From an uncultured cyanobacterium (lineage in GTDB: Bacteria > Cyanobacteriota > Cyanobacteriia > PCC-6307 > Cyanobiaceae): 61,066 nt of DNA. The number at the start of each line of letters is the position of its first letter. The first letter of the stretch is position 1. The stretch spans positions 1 through 61,066 of the forward strand of contig CAIQIA010000012.1 of assembly GCA_903871775.1 (NCBI GenBank). The letters run 5' to 3'. The translations under genes and the position numbers were made by a program. Positions 27,180 through 36,136 of this stretch are shown here, in pieces. The notes below the pieces were generated by a model. That model worked only from the letters and a program-made list of their open reading frames with translations, was not told the DNA's origin and made no database searches.

Positions 27180-28127
27180 TCAGGCCGTCGGCGGCAGCGG
27201 CTCGAGCTGCAGGGTGGCGTGGTCGATGCCGAGGGAGGCCAGGTGGGCCTTGGCCCGGTGCAGCAGCTCCATGTCGTCGACCGCCAGCTGACGGCGCACG
27301 AGGTGGGCCGTCAGGGCGGTCTGGGAGGTGCTCATGGCCCAGATGTGCACGTGGTGCACATCCTCGACGCCCTCCAGGTTCCGCAGGGCCTGCTCGACGG
27401 CCTCCGGGTCAATGCCCGGCGGCACCGCGTCCAGGGTGACCAGCAGTGCCTGGCGCAGCAGCTCCCAGCCGGTCCAGGCCACGGCCAGACCGACGCCGAT
27501 GCCGGTGAGGGGATCGAGCCAGGCCAGGCCGGTGAGGTTGACCAGCAGGGCACTGAGCAGCACCGCCGCGCTCACGGCCGCATCGGTGAGCAGGTGCACC
27601 GCGGCAGCCCGGCGGTTCAGGTCGTGGTCGTGGCCGCCATCGGAGAACAGCCGTGCCGACAGCAGGTTGACGACGATGCCGGCCATGGCAGCCCAGGCCA
27701 CAGGGCCGGGATGCATCTCCACCGGACGCTGCAGCCGCTGGATCCCCTCGCTGATCACGATGGCGGCAGCCATCACGATCAGCGCTCCGTTCATCAGGGT
27801 CGCCAGCTGGGTCGTGCGACCGAAGCCGTAGGTGAAACGCCGGTTCGCCGGCCGGCGGCTCAGGTGTTCGGCCCCCCAACCCAGCAGCAGGCCGGCCACA
27901 TCCCCCAGGTTGTGCAGCGCATCGCCGATCAGGGCGAGGGAGCCGAAGCTCATGCCGATGACCAGCTGCAGGCCCGACAGGGCACTGTTCAGCAGCACGC
28001 TCGTGCGAAAGGCCGCCGGATTGCGGGCGGCGTGCTGATGCAGCGACTGGTGCGGCAGCCGCTGGCGTTCCACGGCCGGATGGGGCGGATGGTCGCCGTC
28101 GCTGTCGTGGGCATGGGAGTGGGCCAT
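27180..28127 (-). CDS. cation diffusion facilitator metal exporter
   Basis: A 315-residue CDF transporter. A His-rich cytoplasmic N-terminus (MAHSHAHDSDGDHPPH) precedes six membrane spans. The metal-site motifs of TM2 and TM5 read GDALHNLGD and HLLTDAAVS, close to the HxxxD pattern of Zn/Cd exporters. A His-containing loop (GGHDHDLNRR) lies between TM4 and TM5. The C-terminal cytoplasmic domain shows VHHVHIWAMS. It most likely exports zinc. Its stop lies 3 bp from the convergent ABC ATPase stop. Confidence 0.9.
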   Translation of the reverse strand: MAHSHAHDSDGDHPPHPAVERQRLPHQSLHQHAARNPAAFRTSVLLNSALSGLQLVIGMSFGSLALIGDALHNLGDVAGLLLGWGAEHLSRRPANRRFTYGFGRTTQLATLMNGALIVMAAAIVISEGIQRLQRPVEMHPGPVAWAAMAGIVVNLLSARLFSDGGHDHDLNRRAAAVHLLTDAAVSAAVLLSALLVNLTGLAWLDPLTGIGVGLAVAWTGWELLRQALLVTLDAVPPGIDPEAVEQALRNLEGVEDVHHVHIWAMSTSQTALTAHLVRRQLAVDDMELLHRAKAHLASLGIDHATLQLEPLPPTA

Positions 28128-28198
28128 GGGCGAGGCTCCGCTGGGCCTTGTCTAGGGGCGGCCCCAGCCTGCCGTCGACCCCGGCTGTGGCACGGCCG

Positions 28199-30613
28199 TC
28201 AGCGACACCACACCACGCTGCAGCCCGCCCCTCCTTCGGCCGGTTCGGCATCGGTGACCTGCTCCACCCACGGCAGGGTGGCGAGCCAGCTGCGCAGCCC
28301 CTCCCGCAGGCGGCCGCTGCCCACCCCATGGATCAGCCACACGGGGCCGCTGTGCCGGCGCAGCCGTTCTTCGACGGCGGCCTGGGCTTCATGGACCCGC
28401 AGACCCCGCACATCGAGGGTGTTGCGTTCGCTGCGCACGGCCGGTCCCCGGCCACCGCTGCCGCCCACCCGCACCTGCACCGTCGGGGGCGGCGGCGGCT
28501 GCGGTTTCTCGCCCTGCAGGCCCTCGATGGCCTCCAGGGGCACCTGCAGCCGCAGGGCGCCGCAGCGCAGGCTCAGCTCCCGGCCGTCTTCCGAGAGGGC
28601 CAGCACCTCGGCGGCCCGGCCCAGGGCCAGCACCCGCACCCGGTCGCCCACCGCCGGCTGCCAGTCCCGCGGCTCGCGGCGGGGTTCGGGGGGGCGGTGG
28701 TCCTGCTGCAGTTGCTTGAGCCGCTGGCCGGCCTGGCGGGCCAGTTCCCCGCCGCGATGGCGCTGACGCGGCCCCGGCGCCGCCTCACCGGCCTGGCGCA
28801 ACCGGCGGATGATGTGGCGCACCTCCTGCTGCCCTTCGCGGATGGAGCGTTCCAGCTCCTGCCGCCGCTCCTCCTGCCGTTCGGCGCTCTGCCGCCGCTG
28901 CTGCTGCCAGCGGTCGAGCAGTTCTTCATGCAGCATCTCGGTGCGGGCGAGCAGGGCGGCGGCCTCCTCGGCGGCCTCCTGCTGCCGGCGCCGCTGCTCC
29001 TCGAGGCCGCTGATCACAGTGTTGACGCTGTCACGGCCCTGCTGCTGCAGCAGGGCCGCGGCGTCGCTGAGCACCAGTGCCGTCAGCCCCAGCCGTTCGG
29101 CCACCGCCAGGGCGTTGCTGCGGCCCGGAATGCCCCACAGCAGCCGGTAGGTGGGCCGCAGGCTCTGGTCGTCGAACTCGACCGAGGCGTTCTCGAAGCG
29201 GTCATCGCTGTACTTGAGCGCCTTGAGTTCACCGAAGTGGGTGGTGGCCACCGTGAGGCGGCAGCGGTCGGCCAGGTGCCGCAGCAGGGCGGCGGCGAGG
29301 GCGCTGCCTTCGACGGGGTCGGTGCCGGCGCCGACCTCGTCGAGCAGCACCAGGGCCGGAGCCGGCGCCTCCCCCAGGCCGTCGAGGGCCTCGAGGATGC
29401 GGGCGATCCGGCGGATGTGACCGCTGAAGGTGGACAGGTTCTGCTGCAGCGACTGCTCATCGCCGATGTCGGCCAGCACGGCCTCGCACCAGGGCAGCTG
29501 CGGGGTGCCGCTGCAGGGGAGGAACATGCCGGCCCGGGCCATGAGGGTCGCCAGGCCGAGGCTCTTGAGGGTCACGGTCTTGCCACCGGTGTTGGGGCCG
29601 GTGATCGCCACCACCCGGATGGCCTCCTCCACGGGCACATCCACCGGCACCACGGCGGCGCCCCCTTCGTGGCGCTCCTGCCACACCAGCAGCGGATGGC
29701 GCAGATGCTGGAGGCGCCAGCGGCTGCCGCCCAGCTCAGGTTTCACGGCCCCCAGCCAGACGGCATGGCGGGCCCGCGCCAGGCCCAGATCGAGCCAGGC
29801 CAGGCAGCTGGCGAGGTGGTCCAGCGCATCGGCCTCGCCGCCCACCAGGGCGCTGAGGCGTTCGAGCACCCGCCGTTCCTCCTCCCGCTCCTGGCCTTCG
29901 AGGCCGGCGATGCGGTTGCCCAGGTCGACCACCGCCTGGGGTTCGATGAAGACTGTGCTGCCCGAGGCCGAACTGTCGTGCACGAGGCCCGCCACCTGCC
30001 CGGCGGCGCCGGCCTTGACCGCCAGCACGGGCCGGCCGTGGCGGCTGGCGATCACCGTGTCCTGCAACAGGGGTGCCCAGCGCCGCAGCAGCTCCTGCAG
30101 CTGCTCCTGCCGCTGGCGGCGGCTGGCCTGCAGCTGCCGACGCACCATCGCCAGGGCCTCGCTGGCCCGGTCGGCCACCCGCCCGCCCTCCTCCAGGTCG
30201 TGGCGCAGCTGCTGCTCCAGCTCCGGCAGGGTGCGCAGGTCGTCGAGGCGGGCCGTGGTCACCGGCCGCAGGTCGGGGTCGCTGATCTGCCGCCGCAGGC
30301 GCCGGGCCGTCGCCAGGGTGCCGGCCAGCAGCAGCAGGGGCTCGGCAGCGGCGCAGCCACCCTTGCGGCAGAGGGTCACCGTGGCACCGATGTCCACGAC
30401 GCCCCTCAGGCTCAGGCCGCCCTCCAGCAGCCCGTCGAGGGCCAGCAGTTCAGCGGTCTCGTCGAGCCAGCGGCGGGCGTCGTCGGCACGGTCGGCGAGG
30501 GGCAGGCGGCGGCAGAGGGCCCGGCCCGGGTCGCTGCCGGCGAAGGTGGCCAGCTGCTCGGCCAGCCGGGGCCACTCGAGCAGCTGCAGGGTCTCAGATC
30601 GGATCCCGTCCAT
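28199..30613 (-). CDS. mutS2: endonuclease MutS2 / ribosome-rescue ATPase
   Basis: An 804-residue MutS2. It has core and lever regions, the ATPase with Walker A GPNTGGKTVTLK and Walker B LVLLDEVGAGTDP, a charged coiled coil (about 530-640) and a C-terminal Smr nuclease domain (LDVRGLRVHEAQAAVEERL, LIHGVGSGRLREGLRSWL). The family suppresses homologous recombination and, in Bacillus, splits collided ribosomes. The ATG at 30613 lies inside the end of the VOC gene (20 bp overlap), so the two are probably coupled. Confidence 0.94.
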   Translation of the reverse strand: MDGIRSETLQLLEWPRLAEQLATFAGSDPGRALCRRLPLADRADDARRWLDETAELLALDGLLEGGLSLRGVVDIGATVTLCRKGGCAAAEPLLLLAGTLATARRLRRQISDPDLRPVTTARLDDLRTLPELEQQLRHDLEEGGRVADRASEALAMVRRQLQASRRQRQEQLQELLRRWAPLLQDTVIASRHGRPVLAVKAGAAGQVAGLVHDSSASGSTVFIEPQAVVDLGNRIAGLEGQEREEERRVLERLSALVGGEADALDHLASCLAWLDLGLARARHAVWLGAVKPELGGSRWRLQHLRHPLLVWQERHEGGAAVVPVDVPVEEAIRVVAITGPNTGGKTVTLKSLGLATLMARAGMFLPCSGTPQLPWCEAVLADIGDEQSLQQNLSTFSGHIRRIARILEALDGLGEAPAPALVLLDEVGAGTDPVEGSALAAALLRHLADRCRLTVATTHFGELKALKYSDDRFENASVEFDDQSLRPTYRLLWGIPGRSNALAVAERLGLTALVLSDAAALLQQQGRDSVNTVISGLEEQRRRQQEAAEEAAALLARTEMLHEELLDRWQQQRRQSAERQEERRQELERSIREGQQEVRHIIRRLRQAGEAAPGPRQRHRGGELARQAGQRLKQLQQDHRPPEPRREPRDWQPAVGDRVRVLALGRAAEVLALSEDGRELSLRCGALRLQVPLEAIEGLQGEKPQPPPPPTVQVRVGGSGGRGPAVRSERNTLDVRGLRVHEAQAAVEERLRRHSGPVWLIHGVGSGRLREGLRSWLATLPWVEQVTDAEPAEGGAGCSVVWCR

Positions 30614-30989
30614 CCCCCGCCACCGTGTTGCCGACCACGCCACCGGCGGGTTCGTAGAGCATCTCGAGCCAGTTGCCTTCGGGATCCCGCAGGTAGAACG
30701 AGGCCGTGCCGTCGCGATGGTCGTGGAGCCCGCCGACGGCGACGCCGGCGGCGCGCAGGCGGTCGTGCATCGCCTGCACCTGCTCGCGGGCGTTGAAGTG
30801 GAAGGCGAAGTGGGGGCCGGCGGCGCGGTAGTCGGGGCCCAGCAGGGCGAGACCGTCATCGCCGGCCATCAGGTAGCACCAGTCGGCCGCATCCCAGACG
30901 AGGCGGCAGCCGAGGTCGAGGTAGAAGGCCTTGGCCCGCTCCATGTCCTCAACGCGAATGGCCACGTGGCCCAGCCGTTCCACCTGCAT
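30594..30989 (-). CDS. VOC (glyoxalase/dioxygenase-fold) family protein
   Basis: A 131-residue single-subunit VOC protein: RLGHVAIRVEDMERAKAFYL at the start and FYLRDPEGNWLEMLYEPAGG at the end. Metal-type positions (His8 region and Glu in WLEMLYE) are retained. The reaction could be glyoxalase-like, dioxygenase-like or binding only; the sequence does not tell. Upstream of and overlapping mutS2 on the same strand. Confidence 0.85.
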   Translation of the reverse strand: MQVERLGHVAIRVEDMERAKAFYLDLGCRLVWDAADWCYLMAGDDGLALLGPDYRAAGPHFAFHFNAREQVQAMHDRLRAAGVAVGGLHDHRDGTASFYLRDPEGNWLEMLYEPAGGVVGNTVAGDGRDPI

Positions 30990-31050
30990 GGCAACTCCGT
31001 GCTGACGCCATTCTCGGGGTCGTCCGCCCGTCCTGTGGTTCCCCCGGGCG

Positions 31051-32052
31051 TCACCCCTGCCGCAGCCAGCCGGCGGCGTCGCAGGCGTGGTACGTGAGGA
31101 TCAGGTCGGCACCGGCGCGACGGAAGCAGAGCAGCGTCTCGAGCACCACCGCCCGTTCATCGATCCAACCCCGTTCGGCAGCCGCCTTGACCATCGCGTA
31201 CTCGCCGCTGACGTTGTAGGCGGCGATCGGCAGTTCGGTTTCGCCGCGCAGGCGGTGAATGATGTCGAGGTAGGCGAGGCCGGGCTTGACCATCAGGATG
31301 TCGGCCCCTTCGTCCTCATCGAGCAGGGCTTCGGTGAGGGCCTCGCGGGCATTGCCCGGATCCATCTGATAGGTGCTCTTGTCTTTGGGAATGGGCTTGC
31401 CGGCCGCGGCCCGTGGCGCCGAGTCGAGGGCCTCCCGGAAGGGGCCGTAGTACGCCGAGGCGTACTTGGCGGTGTAGCTGATGATGCCCACATGGCTGAA
31501 GCCCTCCTCATCGAGGGCCTCGCGGATGGCGCCGACGCGCCCGTCCATCATGTCGCTGGGGCCGATCAGGTCAGCCCCGGCCCGGGCCTGGGCCACGGCC
31601 TGGCGGCAGAGAATCTCGACGGTTTCGTCATTCAGCACGATCCCCTCGTCCGACACGAGGCCGTCGTGGCCATCACAGGAGTAAGGATCGAGTGCCACAT
31701 CGGTCATGATCGCCATGCCGGGGTGCACGTCCTTGAGGCGGCGGATGGCGCGGGGGATCAGACCGTGCTCGTTGAAGCATTCGGCCCCGTCTTCGGTCTT
31801 CAGGCCATCGGCCACCTTGGGAAACAGCACCACGCTGCGGATGCCCAGGTCCCAGGCGCGACCCACCTCGCCCACGAGGCCGTCGAGGCTCCAGCGCTGG
31901 CAGCCGGGCATGGCGCCGATCGGCTCGTTCGTGGCGCCTTCGTGCACGAACAGGGGGTAGATGAAATCGGTCGGACTGAGGTGGTGTTCCCGCACCATCG
32001 CCCTCAGGGCGGGGGTCCGGCGCAGGCGGCGGGGGCGGTAGGGGAGGTCCAT
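31051..32052 (-). CDS. hemB: delta-aminolevulinic acid dehydratase (porphobilinogen synthase)
   Basis: A 333-residue enzyme that condenses two aminolevulinates to porphobilinogen, feeding heme, chlorophyll and phycobilin synthesis. The Schiff-base lysines lie in SYTAKYASAYYGPFR and LMVKPGLAYLD. The metal region reads DVALDPYSCDGHDG rather than the triple-cysteine zinc site, so it is of the Mg-dependent type. The length is normal and the start is a clear ATG. Follows the dnaJ-type gene on the same strand with 56 bp between. Confidence 0.96.
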   Translation of the reverse strand: MDLPYRPRRLRRTPALRAMVREHHLSPTDFIYPLFVHEGATNEPIGAMPGCQRWSLDGLVGEVGRAWDLGIRSVVLFPKVADGLKTEDGAECFNEHGLIPRAIRRLKDVHPGMAIMTDVALDPYSCDGHDGLVSDEGIVLNDETVEILCRQAVAQARAGADLIGPSDMMDGRVGAIREALDEEGFSHVGIISYTAKYASAYYGPFREALDSAPRAAAGKPIPKDKSTYQMDPGNAREALTEALLDEDEGADILMVKPGLAYLDIIHRLRGETELPIAAYNVSGEYAMVKAAAERGWIDERAVVLETLLCFRRAGADLILTYHACDAAGWLRQG

Positions 32053-32108
32053 CCGGGGCAGGCCAGGACGCTGGATCCTACGGAGCGGGTCCGGCGCCGA
32101 CGAGCAGG

Positions 32109-33071
32109 TCAGATGCGGGCGCGCTGAAACAGATCGGCTCGGGGATCACCGCTTCGGCACTGGCGCAGCTGTTCGTAGAGGGCCTGTTCCTGGGGGCTGA
32201 GGGGATCGGGCAGCAGCAGCTGCACAGTGAGCAGCAGATCACCGCGACCGCTGCGCAGGGGCCAGCCCTTGCCCTTGAGGCGCAGGCTGCGACCGGGGCT
32301 GATGCCGGCGGGCACGGTCACCACGGCCTCACCGTCGGGCACCGGCACGCGGATGTCGCCCCCCAGCACGGCCTCCGCCGGCGTCAGGGGCAGGTCGGCG
32401 CGCAGCAGCTCGCCATCGAGGCTCCAGACCGGATGGGTCTCGAGCTGCACATTGAGGTACAGGTCTCCACGGCGGCCGGTGCTGGGCTGCAGGTTGCCCT
32501 TGCCCTTGAGCCGCAGCCGGCTGCCCTGGCGCACCCCGGCCGGGATACGCACCTGCACCCGTTCCTGGTTCACCTGCAGGCTGCGTTCGCTGCCGCGGAA
32601 GGCTTCGCCGAAGGTGACTTTGAGGCTGGCTTCGGCGTCGAGGTTCACGGCCGCGGCAGCCGAGGCGGCGGCACCACCGGCGAAGCCCCCCGGGAAGCCG
32701 CCACCGGCGAAACCGCCTGGAAACCCTCCTGGAAAGCCGCTGGCGCCGCCGAACCGCCCCAGCAGGTCGTTGATGAAGTCGTCGAAGCTGCCGTAGCGGC
32801 CGAAGTCGACGTCGAAGCCGGCACCGGCGCCGGGGGCCTGGCTCCAGTACTGGCCGAACTGCTCGTAGCGGCGACGCTTTTCAGGATCCGACAGCACTTC
32901 ATAGGCTTCGCTGATCTCCTTGAAGCGCGCTTCGGCGCTGGCATCCCCGGGGTTCACGTCGGGGTGGTACTGGCGGGCCAGGCGCCGGAAGGCCTTCTTG
33001 ATGGCATCGGCATCTGCCCCCCGCTCCAGCCCCAGCACCTTGAAGTAATCCCTGTAGCCGCCGCCGTTCAT
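32109..33071 (-). CDS. DnaJ-type (type II) J-domain chaperone
   Basis: A 320-residue Hsp40. The J domain (about 6-72) has the HPD motif in RQYHPDVNPGD. A Gly/Phe-rich linker (105-145) contains repeated FPGGF/FAGG units. Two beta-barrel substrate domains follow, and no zinc-finger CxxCxGxG repeats are present, so it is CbpA/DnaJ type II. It stimulates DnaK. Upstream of hemB on the same strand; divergent from the exported thioredoxin. Confidence 0.9.
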   Translation of the reverse strand: MNGGGYRDYFKVLGLERGADADAIKKAFRRLARQYHPDVNPGDASAEARFKEISEAYEVLSDPEKRRRYEQFGQYWSQAPGAGAGFDVDFGRYGSFDDFINDLLGRFGGASGFPGGFPGGFAGGGFPGGFAGGAAASAAAAVNLDAEASLKVTFGEAFRGSERSLQVNQERVQVRIPAGVRQGSRLRLKGKGNLQPSTGRRGDLYLNVQLETHPVWSLDGELLRADLPLTPAEAVLGGDIRVPVPDGEAVVTVPAGISPGRSLRLKGKGWPLRSGRGDLLLTVQLLLPDPLSPQEQALYEQLRQCRSGDPRADLFQRARI

Positions 33072-33189
33072 GGCTCCGCCATGCGTGTCCAGAGCCCAGT
33101 GTCTCAGCCCCGGGGGCGGGCCGGGCGGTGGGGGCAGGGCGGAACTCCGTCCGGATTTCCCCTAGCGTCTCCGCAACCGGTCTGCTGCC

Positions 33190-33573
33190 GTGACCCGTCC
33201 GTTCGCCACCCTGGCCCTCTCGCTGCTGGCCCTGGGACTGCCGCTGCTGCCGGTGCCGGGCCGCAGTGCCCCCGCCGAAGAGGTCGTCTCGCCGTCACGG
33301 CCCGACCAGCTCCGCCTGGCAGACGAGCTGCAGCGCAAGGGTGCGATCTTCTATGGCGCCTGGTGGTGCAGCCATTGCTTCCACCAGAAGAACCTCTTCG
33401 GCACCGAGGCCGCCCGGCTGCTGCCCTACGTGGAATGCGACAAGACCGACGATGGCCGCGAGCGCTGCCGCAAGGCCGGCATCCGCGCCTTCCCCACCTG
33501 GGTGCTGGGGGACAAGCGCAGTGAGGGGGTCATGACGCTCGACGAACTCCGCACCTGGGCGGGGCTGCGCTGA
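33190..33573 (+). CDS. exported thioredoxin-like protein
   Basis: A 127-residue protein with a signal peptide (MTRPFATLALSLLALGLPLL, cleavage near 27) and a thioredoxin-like domain. The active site is C60-C63 (WWCSHC), the cis-Pro is in FPTW, and an extra Cys pair is at C83/C93. The arrangement closely parallels the thioredoxin half of the VKOR fusion (WWCPHC, second Cys pair, FPTW), so this may be a free partner or paralogue acting in the lumen or periplasm. GTG start. Confidence 0.83.
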   Translation: MTRPFATLALSLLALGLPLLPVPGRSAPAEEVVSPSRPDQLRLADELQRKGAIFYGAWWCSHCFHQKNLFGTEAARLLPYVECDKTDDGRERCRKAGIRAFPTWVLGDKRSEGVMTLDELRTWAGLR

Positions 33574-33616
33574 GGGGGCCTGTTCCGATGGTTGGGGAGG
33601 GGCCCTTCCAGGCCCC

Positions 33617-33892
33617 ATGGGTCATTTGGCTGATAAGGCTGACCTCACCCCATCTCCCTTAAGAGTGTCAGGCAGCCACGGGGGCGGCTTGACGGGAGAA
33701 ACGAACGATGTTGTTCGCTGTTACGGGTTTGCTCTTACCGAGCAGGCTTCAGTCACCCTCCTCATGCCCCGTCGAAACCATTGCAGCCCCGCGACCGGTC
33801 CCGGCGGGGCCGGGAAGGGATGGAGCTGAGCGGAATCGAACCGCTGTCCGGAACACCGGTGTGGATCACCTAGTCCGGTCGAGACCGGACTT
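33617..33892 (-). ncRNA. ssrA: tmRNA, split and circularly permuted
   Basis: Read on the minus strand, the acceptor part comes first: T arm AGCGGTTCGATTCCGCT and CAGCTCC plus discriminator A ending at 33821; the CCA is not encoded. A 30-base spacer (33791-33820) follows, then the standard tmRNA 5' end GGGGCTG (33790-33784), which pairs with CAGCTCC, followed by CAATGGTTTCGACGGGG. The tag frame at 33718-33668 encodes ANNIVRFSRQAAPVAA and a TGA stop. This order (3' half before 5' half) is the two-piece form known from the Prochlorococcus/Synechococcus/Cyanobium clade. Outer ends are approximate. Hairpins lie at 33872-33891 (8-bp stem) and 33599-33616 (6-bp stem, possible transcript end). Confidence 0.93.
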
Positions 33893-33987
33893 CTTCATCT
33901 TGCCACCATCCGTGGAATCCGGTGGGGCGGTTCTCCGTCTCCGCACCGGCGCCGCATTAGACCCGGGAGGACAGGTCAGAGGCCGGC

Positions 33988-35184
33988 ATGGCAGCACAGG
34001 GCGGTTCGGGCTGGTCCACCCTGGCGATGGTCCCCCCGGGCCTCGAGGCCCTCGCGGCAGCCGAACTCGAGGCCCTCGGTGCTTCCCAGGTGCAGCCCCT
34101 CCGCCGGGCCGTGGCCTGCCGCACCGATGCCGCCGCCTACTACCGCCTGCATCTGCAGGCCCGATTGCCCTTCCGTCTGCTGCGCCATCTGGCCCGGTTC
34201 CCCTGCGCCGGCCCCGACGATCTGCGCCATGGGGTGCTCGCCGCCATCGACTGGGACCGCTGGCTCCCCCCTGACCGCAGCCTGCGGGTGGAGGTCAGCG
34301 GCCGCAGCCCGGCTTTTCCCCACAGCCACTACACGGCCCTGGCGGTCAAGAATGCCCTCGTCGATCAGCAACGCCAGCAGTGGGGCCAGCGGTCGTCGGT
34401 GGATCGCGACGATCCCGACCTGGTGCTGCATCTGCACCTCAGCGCCGGTGAGGCGGTGCTGGCCCTCGACGGCAGCGGCACCAGCCTCCATCGCCGTGGC
34501 TACCGCGCCGCCATGGGCCTGGCGCCCCTCAAGGAGAACCTGGCGGCGGGGCTCATCGGCTTCACCGGCTACGACGGCCGCCAGCCCCTGCTCGATCCGT
34601 GCTGTGGCAGTGGCACCCTGCTGATCGAAGCCGCCGCCATGGCCCTGGGCCGGGCCCCCGGTCTCGAGGTCGACGGGGCCCCGGTGCCCGACCACGCCCG
34701 CGGCCGCAGCTTCGGGTTCCACCGGTGGCCCGATTTCGACGGTCGCCTCTGGCGCCATGAGGTGGTGGCCGCCGCTGCCCTGGCCCGCCAGACCGCCGCC
34801 GATGGTTCCCCTGTGCCCGCCATCATCGGCCGCGACCTCGATCCTGAGGTTGTGGCCCAGGCCGGCGCCAACGCCGACCGGGCGGGCCTGGCCCCCTGGC
34901 TTGATCTGCAGGTGGGCGGGCTCGACGATCTGCACCCGCCACCGGGGCCCGGTCTGGTGGTCTGCAATCCGCCCTACGGCCATCGCCTCGGTGAACCCGA
35001 GGCCCTCGAGGCCCTCTATGCCCAGCTGGGCCAGGTGTTGCGCGATCGCTGCGGCGGCTGGACCCTCTGGCTGTTGAGCGGCCAGCCGAAGCTGACGGGC
35101 GCCCTGCGGCTGAAGGCCAGCCGCCGGATTCCCGTCAGCAACGGCGGCATCGACTGCCGCTGGCTGCGCTACGACCTGCGCTAG
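33988..35184 (+). CDS. THUMP-domain class I rRNA methyltransferase (RlmL/Trm14-like)
   Basis: A 398-residue SAM-dependent RNA methyltransferase. An N-terminal THUMP region (about 10-165; GLEALAAAELEALGASQVQP, HSHYTALAVKNALVDQQR) binds RNA. The Rossmann domain has the motif DPCCGSGTLLIEAA near 203 and the catalytic NPPYG near 330, typical of N2-guanine methylation. It probably modifies 23S rRNA. The start ATG lies about 95 bp from the tmRNA. Its stop overlaps the convergent holin-like gene by 4 bp. Confidence 0.88.
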   Translation: MAAQGGSGWSTLAMVPPGLEALAAAELEALGASQVQPLRRAVACRTDAAAYYRLHLQARLPFRLLRHLARFPCAGPDDLRHGVLAAIDWDRWLPPDRSLRVEVSGRSPAFPHSHYTALAVKNALVDQQRQQWGQRSSVDRDDPDLVLHLHLSAGEAVLALDGSGTSLHRRGYRAAMGLAPLKENLAAGLIGFTGYDGRQPLLDPCCGSGTLLIEAAAMALGRAPGLEVDGAPVPDHARGRSFGFHRWPDFDGRLWRHEVVAAAALARQTAADGSPVPAIIGRDLDPEVVAQAGANADRAGLAPWLDLQVGGLDDLHPPPGPGLVVCNPPYGHRLGEPEALEALYAQLGQVLRDRCGGWTLWLLSGQPKLTGALRLKASRRIPVSNGGIDCRWLRYDLR

Positions 35185-35555
35185 CGGCCCAGCAGGGTGC
35201 GCGTGGTGCGCGACAGGCCGGCGGTGGTCTGGGGCAGGTAGGGCCCCTTGAGCTGGCCGCCGCCGATGCGCAGCAGCAGCCCCGCCAGCACCAGGTCGAT
35301 GGCCCCCGCCAGCAGCAGGGCCGGCAGCCAGGCCAGCTTCCAGCCCTGCACCAGCCACAGCACCAGGGCCGCATGGCCCACCAGCAGCGAACCGGTGAGC
35401 AGCACCAGGGCGGTGCCCACCATCAATCCCCCCACGATCAGCCGCCGCTTTTCGCGGTCGGCCTCCTGCAGCGCCACCTGCACGTGCAGGTCGAACACCG
35501 AGGTCACCAGGGTCGCCAGCTTGCCGGCGGTGCTCTGTCGGGCGGAGTCAGCCAT
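35181..35555 (-). CDS. phage-holin-family-like small membrane protein (PF07332 type)
   Basis: A 124-residue protein with a soluble N-terminus (SVFDLHVQVALQEADREKRR) and two membrane spans (RLIVGGLMVGTALVLLTGSL and about 70-97). The pattern fits the widespread 'putative Actinobacterial holin-X/phage holin' family, which in free-living bacteria is not phage-related. Located 4 bp after the DUF883-like gene, as these two families often pair. Function unknown. Confidence 0.7.
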   Translation of the reverse strand: MADSARQSTAGKLATLVTSVFDLHVQVALQEADREKRRLIVGGLMVGTALVLLTGSLLVGHAALVLWLVQGWKLAWLPALLLAGAIDLVLAGLLLRIGGGQLKGPYLPQTTAGLSRTTRTLLGR

Positions 35556-35559
35556 GGCC

Positions 35560-35973
35560 TCAGCGGCGGCGGCCGCCGCTCAGCAGCAGCCCGGCCAGCA
35601 GGCCCACACCGGCGGCGATGCCGACCGCCAGCAGCGGCTGCTCCCGCACCGGCTTCTCGATCTTCGGCCGCAGGTTGCTGTTCAGATCATCGAGCAGCTG
35701 CTCCAGCTGTTCCTCCAGGGGCTGCAGGCTGTCGCCCAGCCGGCGGCCCTGTTCCCCGGCCACCCCCAGGAAGCCCACCAGCTGCTCGCGGATGGCCCCG
35801 GCGGTGCGGCCGGTCTGGTCCGAGATCACAGCCACCACCTCATCGAGGCTGCCGCGGGTGCTGGCCAGGGCGTCCTGGGCCACCTGGGGCCATTCGTTCT
35901 GGATCCGGGGCAGCAGTTCACCGAAGCGTTCGCGGAAGCGGTCTCCCACCTGGGTGAGGGCGGACTGGTCCAT
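35560..35973 (-). CDS. DUF883-like membrane-anchored helical protein
   Basis: A 137-residue protein: an amphipathic helical N-terminal part (about 1-105, coiled-coil prone, EEQLEQLLDDLNSNL) and a C-terminal PLLAVGIAAGVGLLAGLLLS glycine-zipper span ending SGGRRR. This organisation matches the ElaB/YqjD (DUF883) type proteins that tether ribosomes or stress factors to the membrane. Probably in an operon with the next gene. Confidence 0.68.
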   Translation of the reverse strand: MDQSALTQVGDRFRERFGELLPRIQNEWPQVAQDALASTRGSLDEVVAVISDQTGRTAGAIREQLVGFLGVAGEQGRRLGDSLQPLEEQLEQLLDDLNSNLRPKIEKPVREQPLLAVGIAAGVGLLAGLLLSGGRRR

Positions 35974-36136
35974 GGCTTGGGGGTTGGCACTCTTCCCTGC
36001 AAGCTATGCACGCCGCGGAGCTTCGACAGCAGGAGAACCGAACCGCCTGTGCCGCAGGCCCTGCCCCCCTTGTGATCGGCGACACCATCGCTACGCTCGC
36101 GTCTGAGGTCTGCGGGCGCCGGCCAGCCTGATCCCG

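Noticed and set aside
28148-30796. 882-codon plus-strand frame across mutS2
   Set aside because: MutS2 on the minus strand shows Walker and Smr motifs throughout; the plus frame is a Gln/Ala/His-rich shadow without any domain.
32645-32800. Short repeats in the DnaJ Gly/Phe linker as a possible CRISPR or genetic repeat
   Set aside because: The repeats are imperfect, in frame and encode the usual G/F region of type II J-proteins; there are no spacers.
33599-33616. Intrinsic terminator after ssrA
   Set aside because: The 6-bp stem is good but no T-run follows on the minus strand, so I note it only as a possible transcript end.
35181-35555. Prophage remnant suggested by the holin-like protein
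   Set aside because: No phage gene surrounds it, base composition matches its neighbours, and this family is common as a housekeeping membrane protein.
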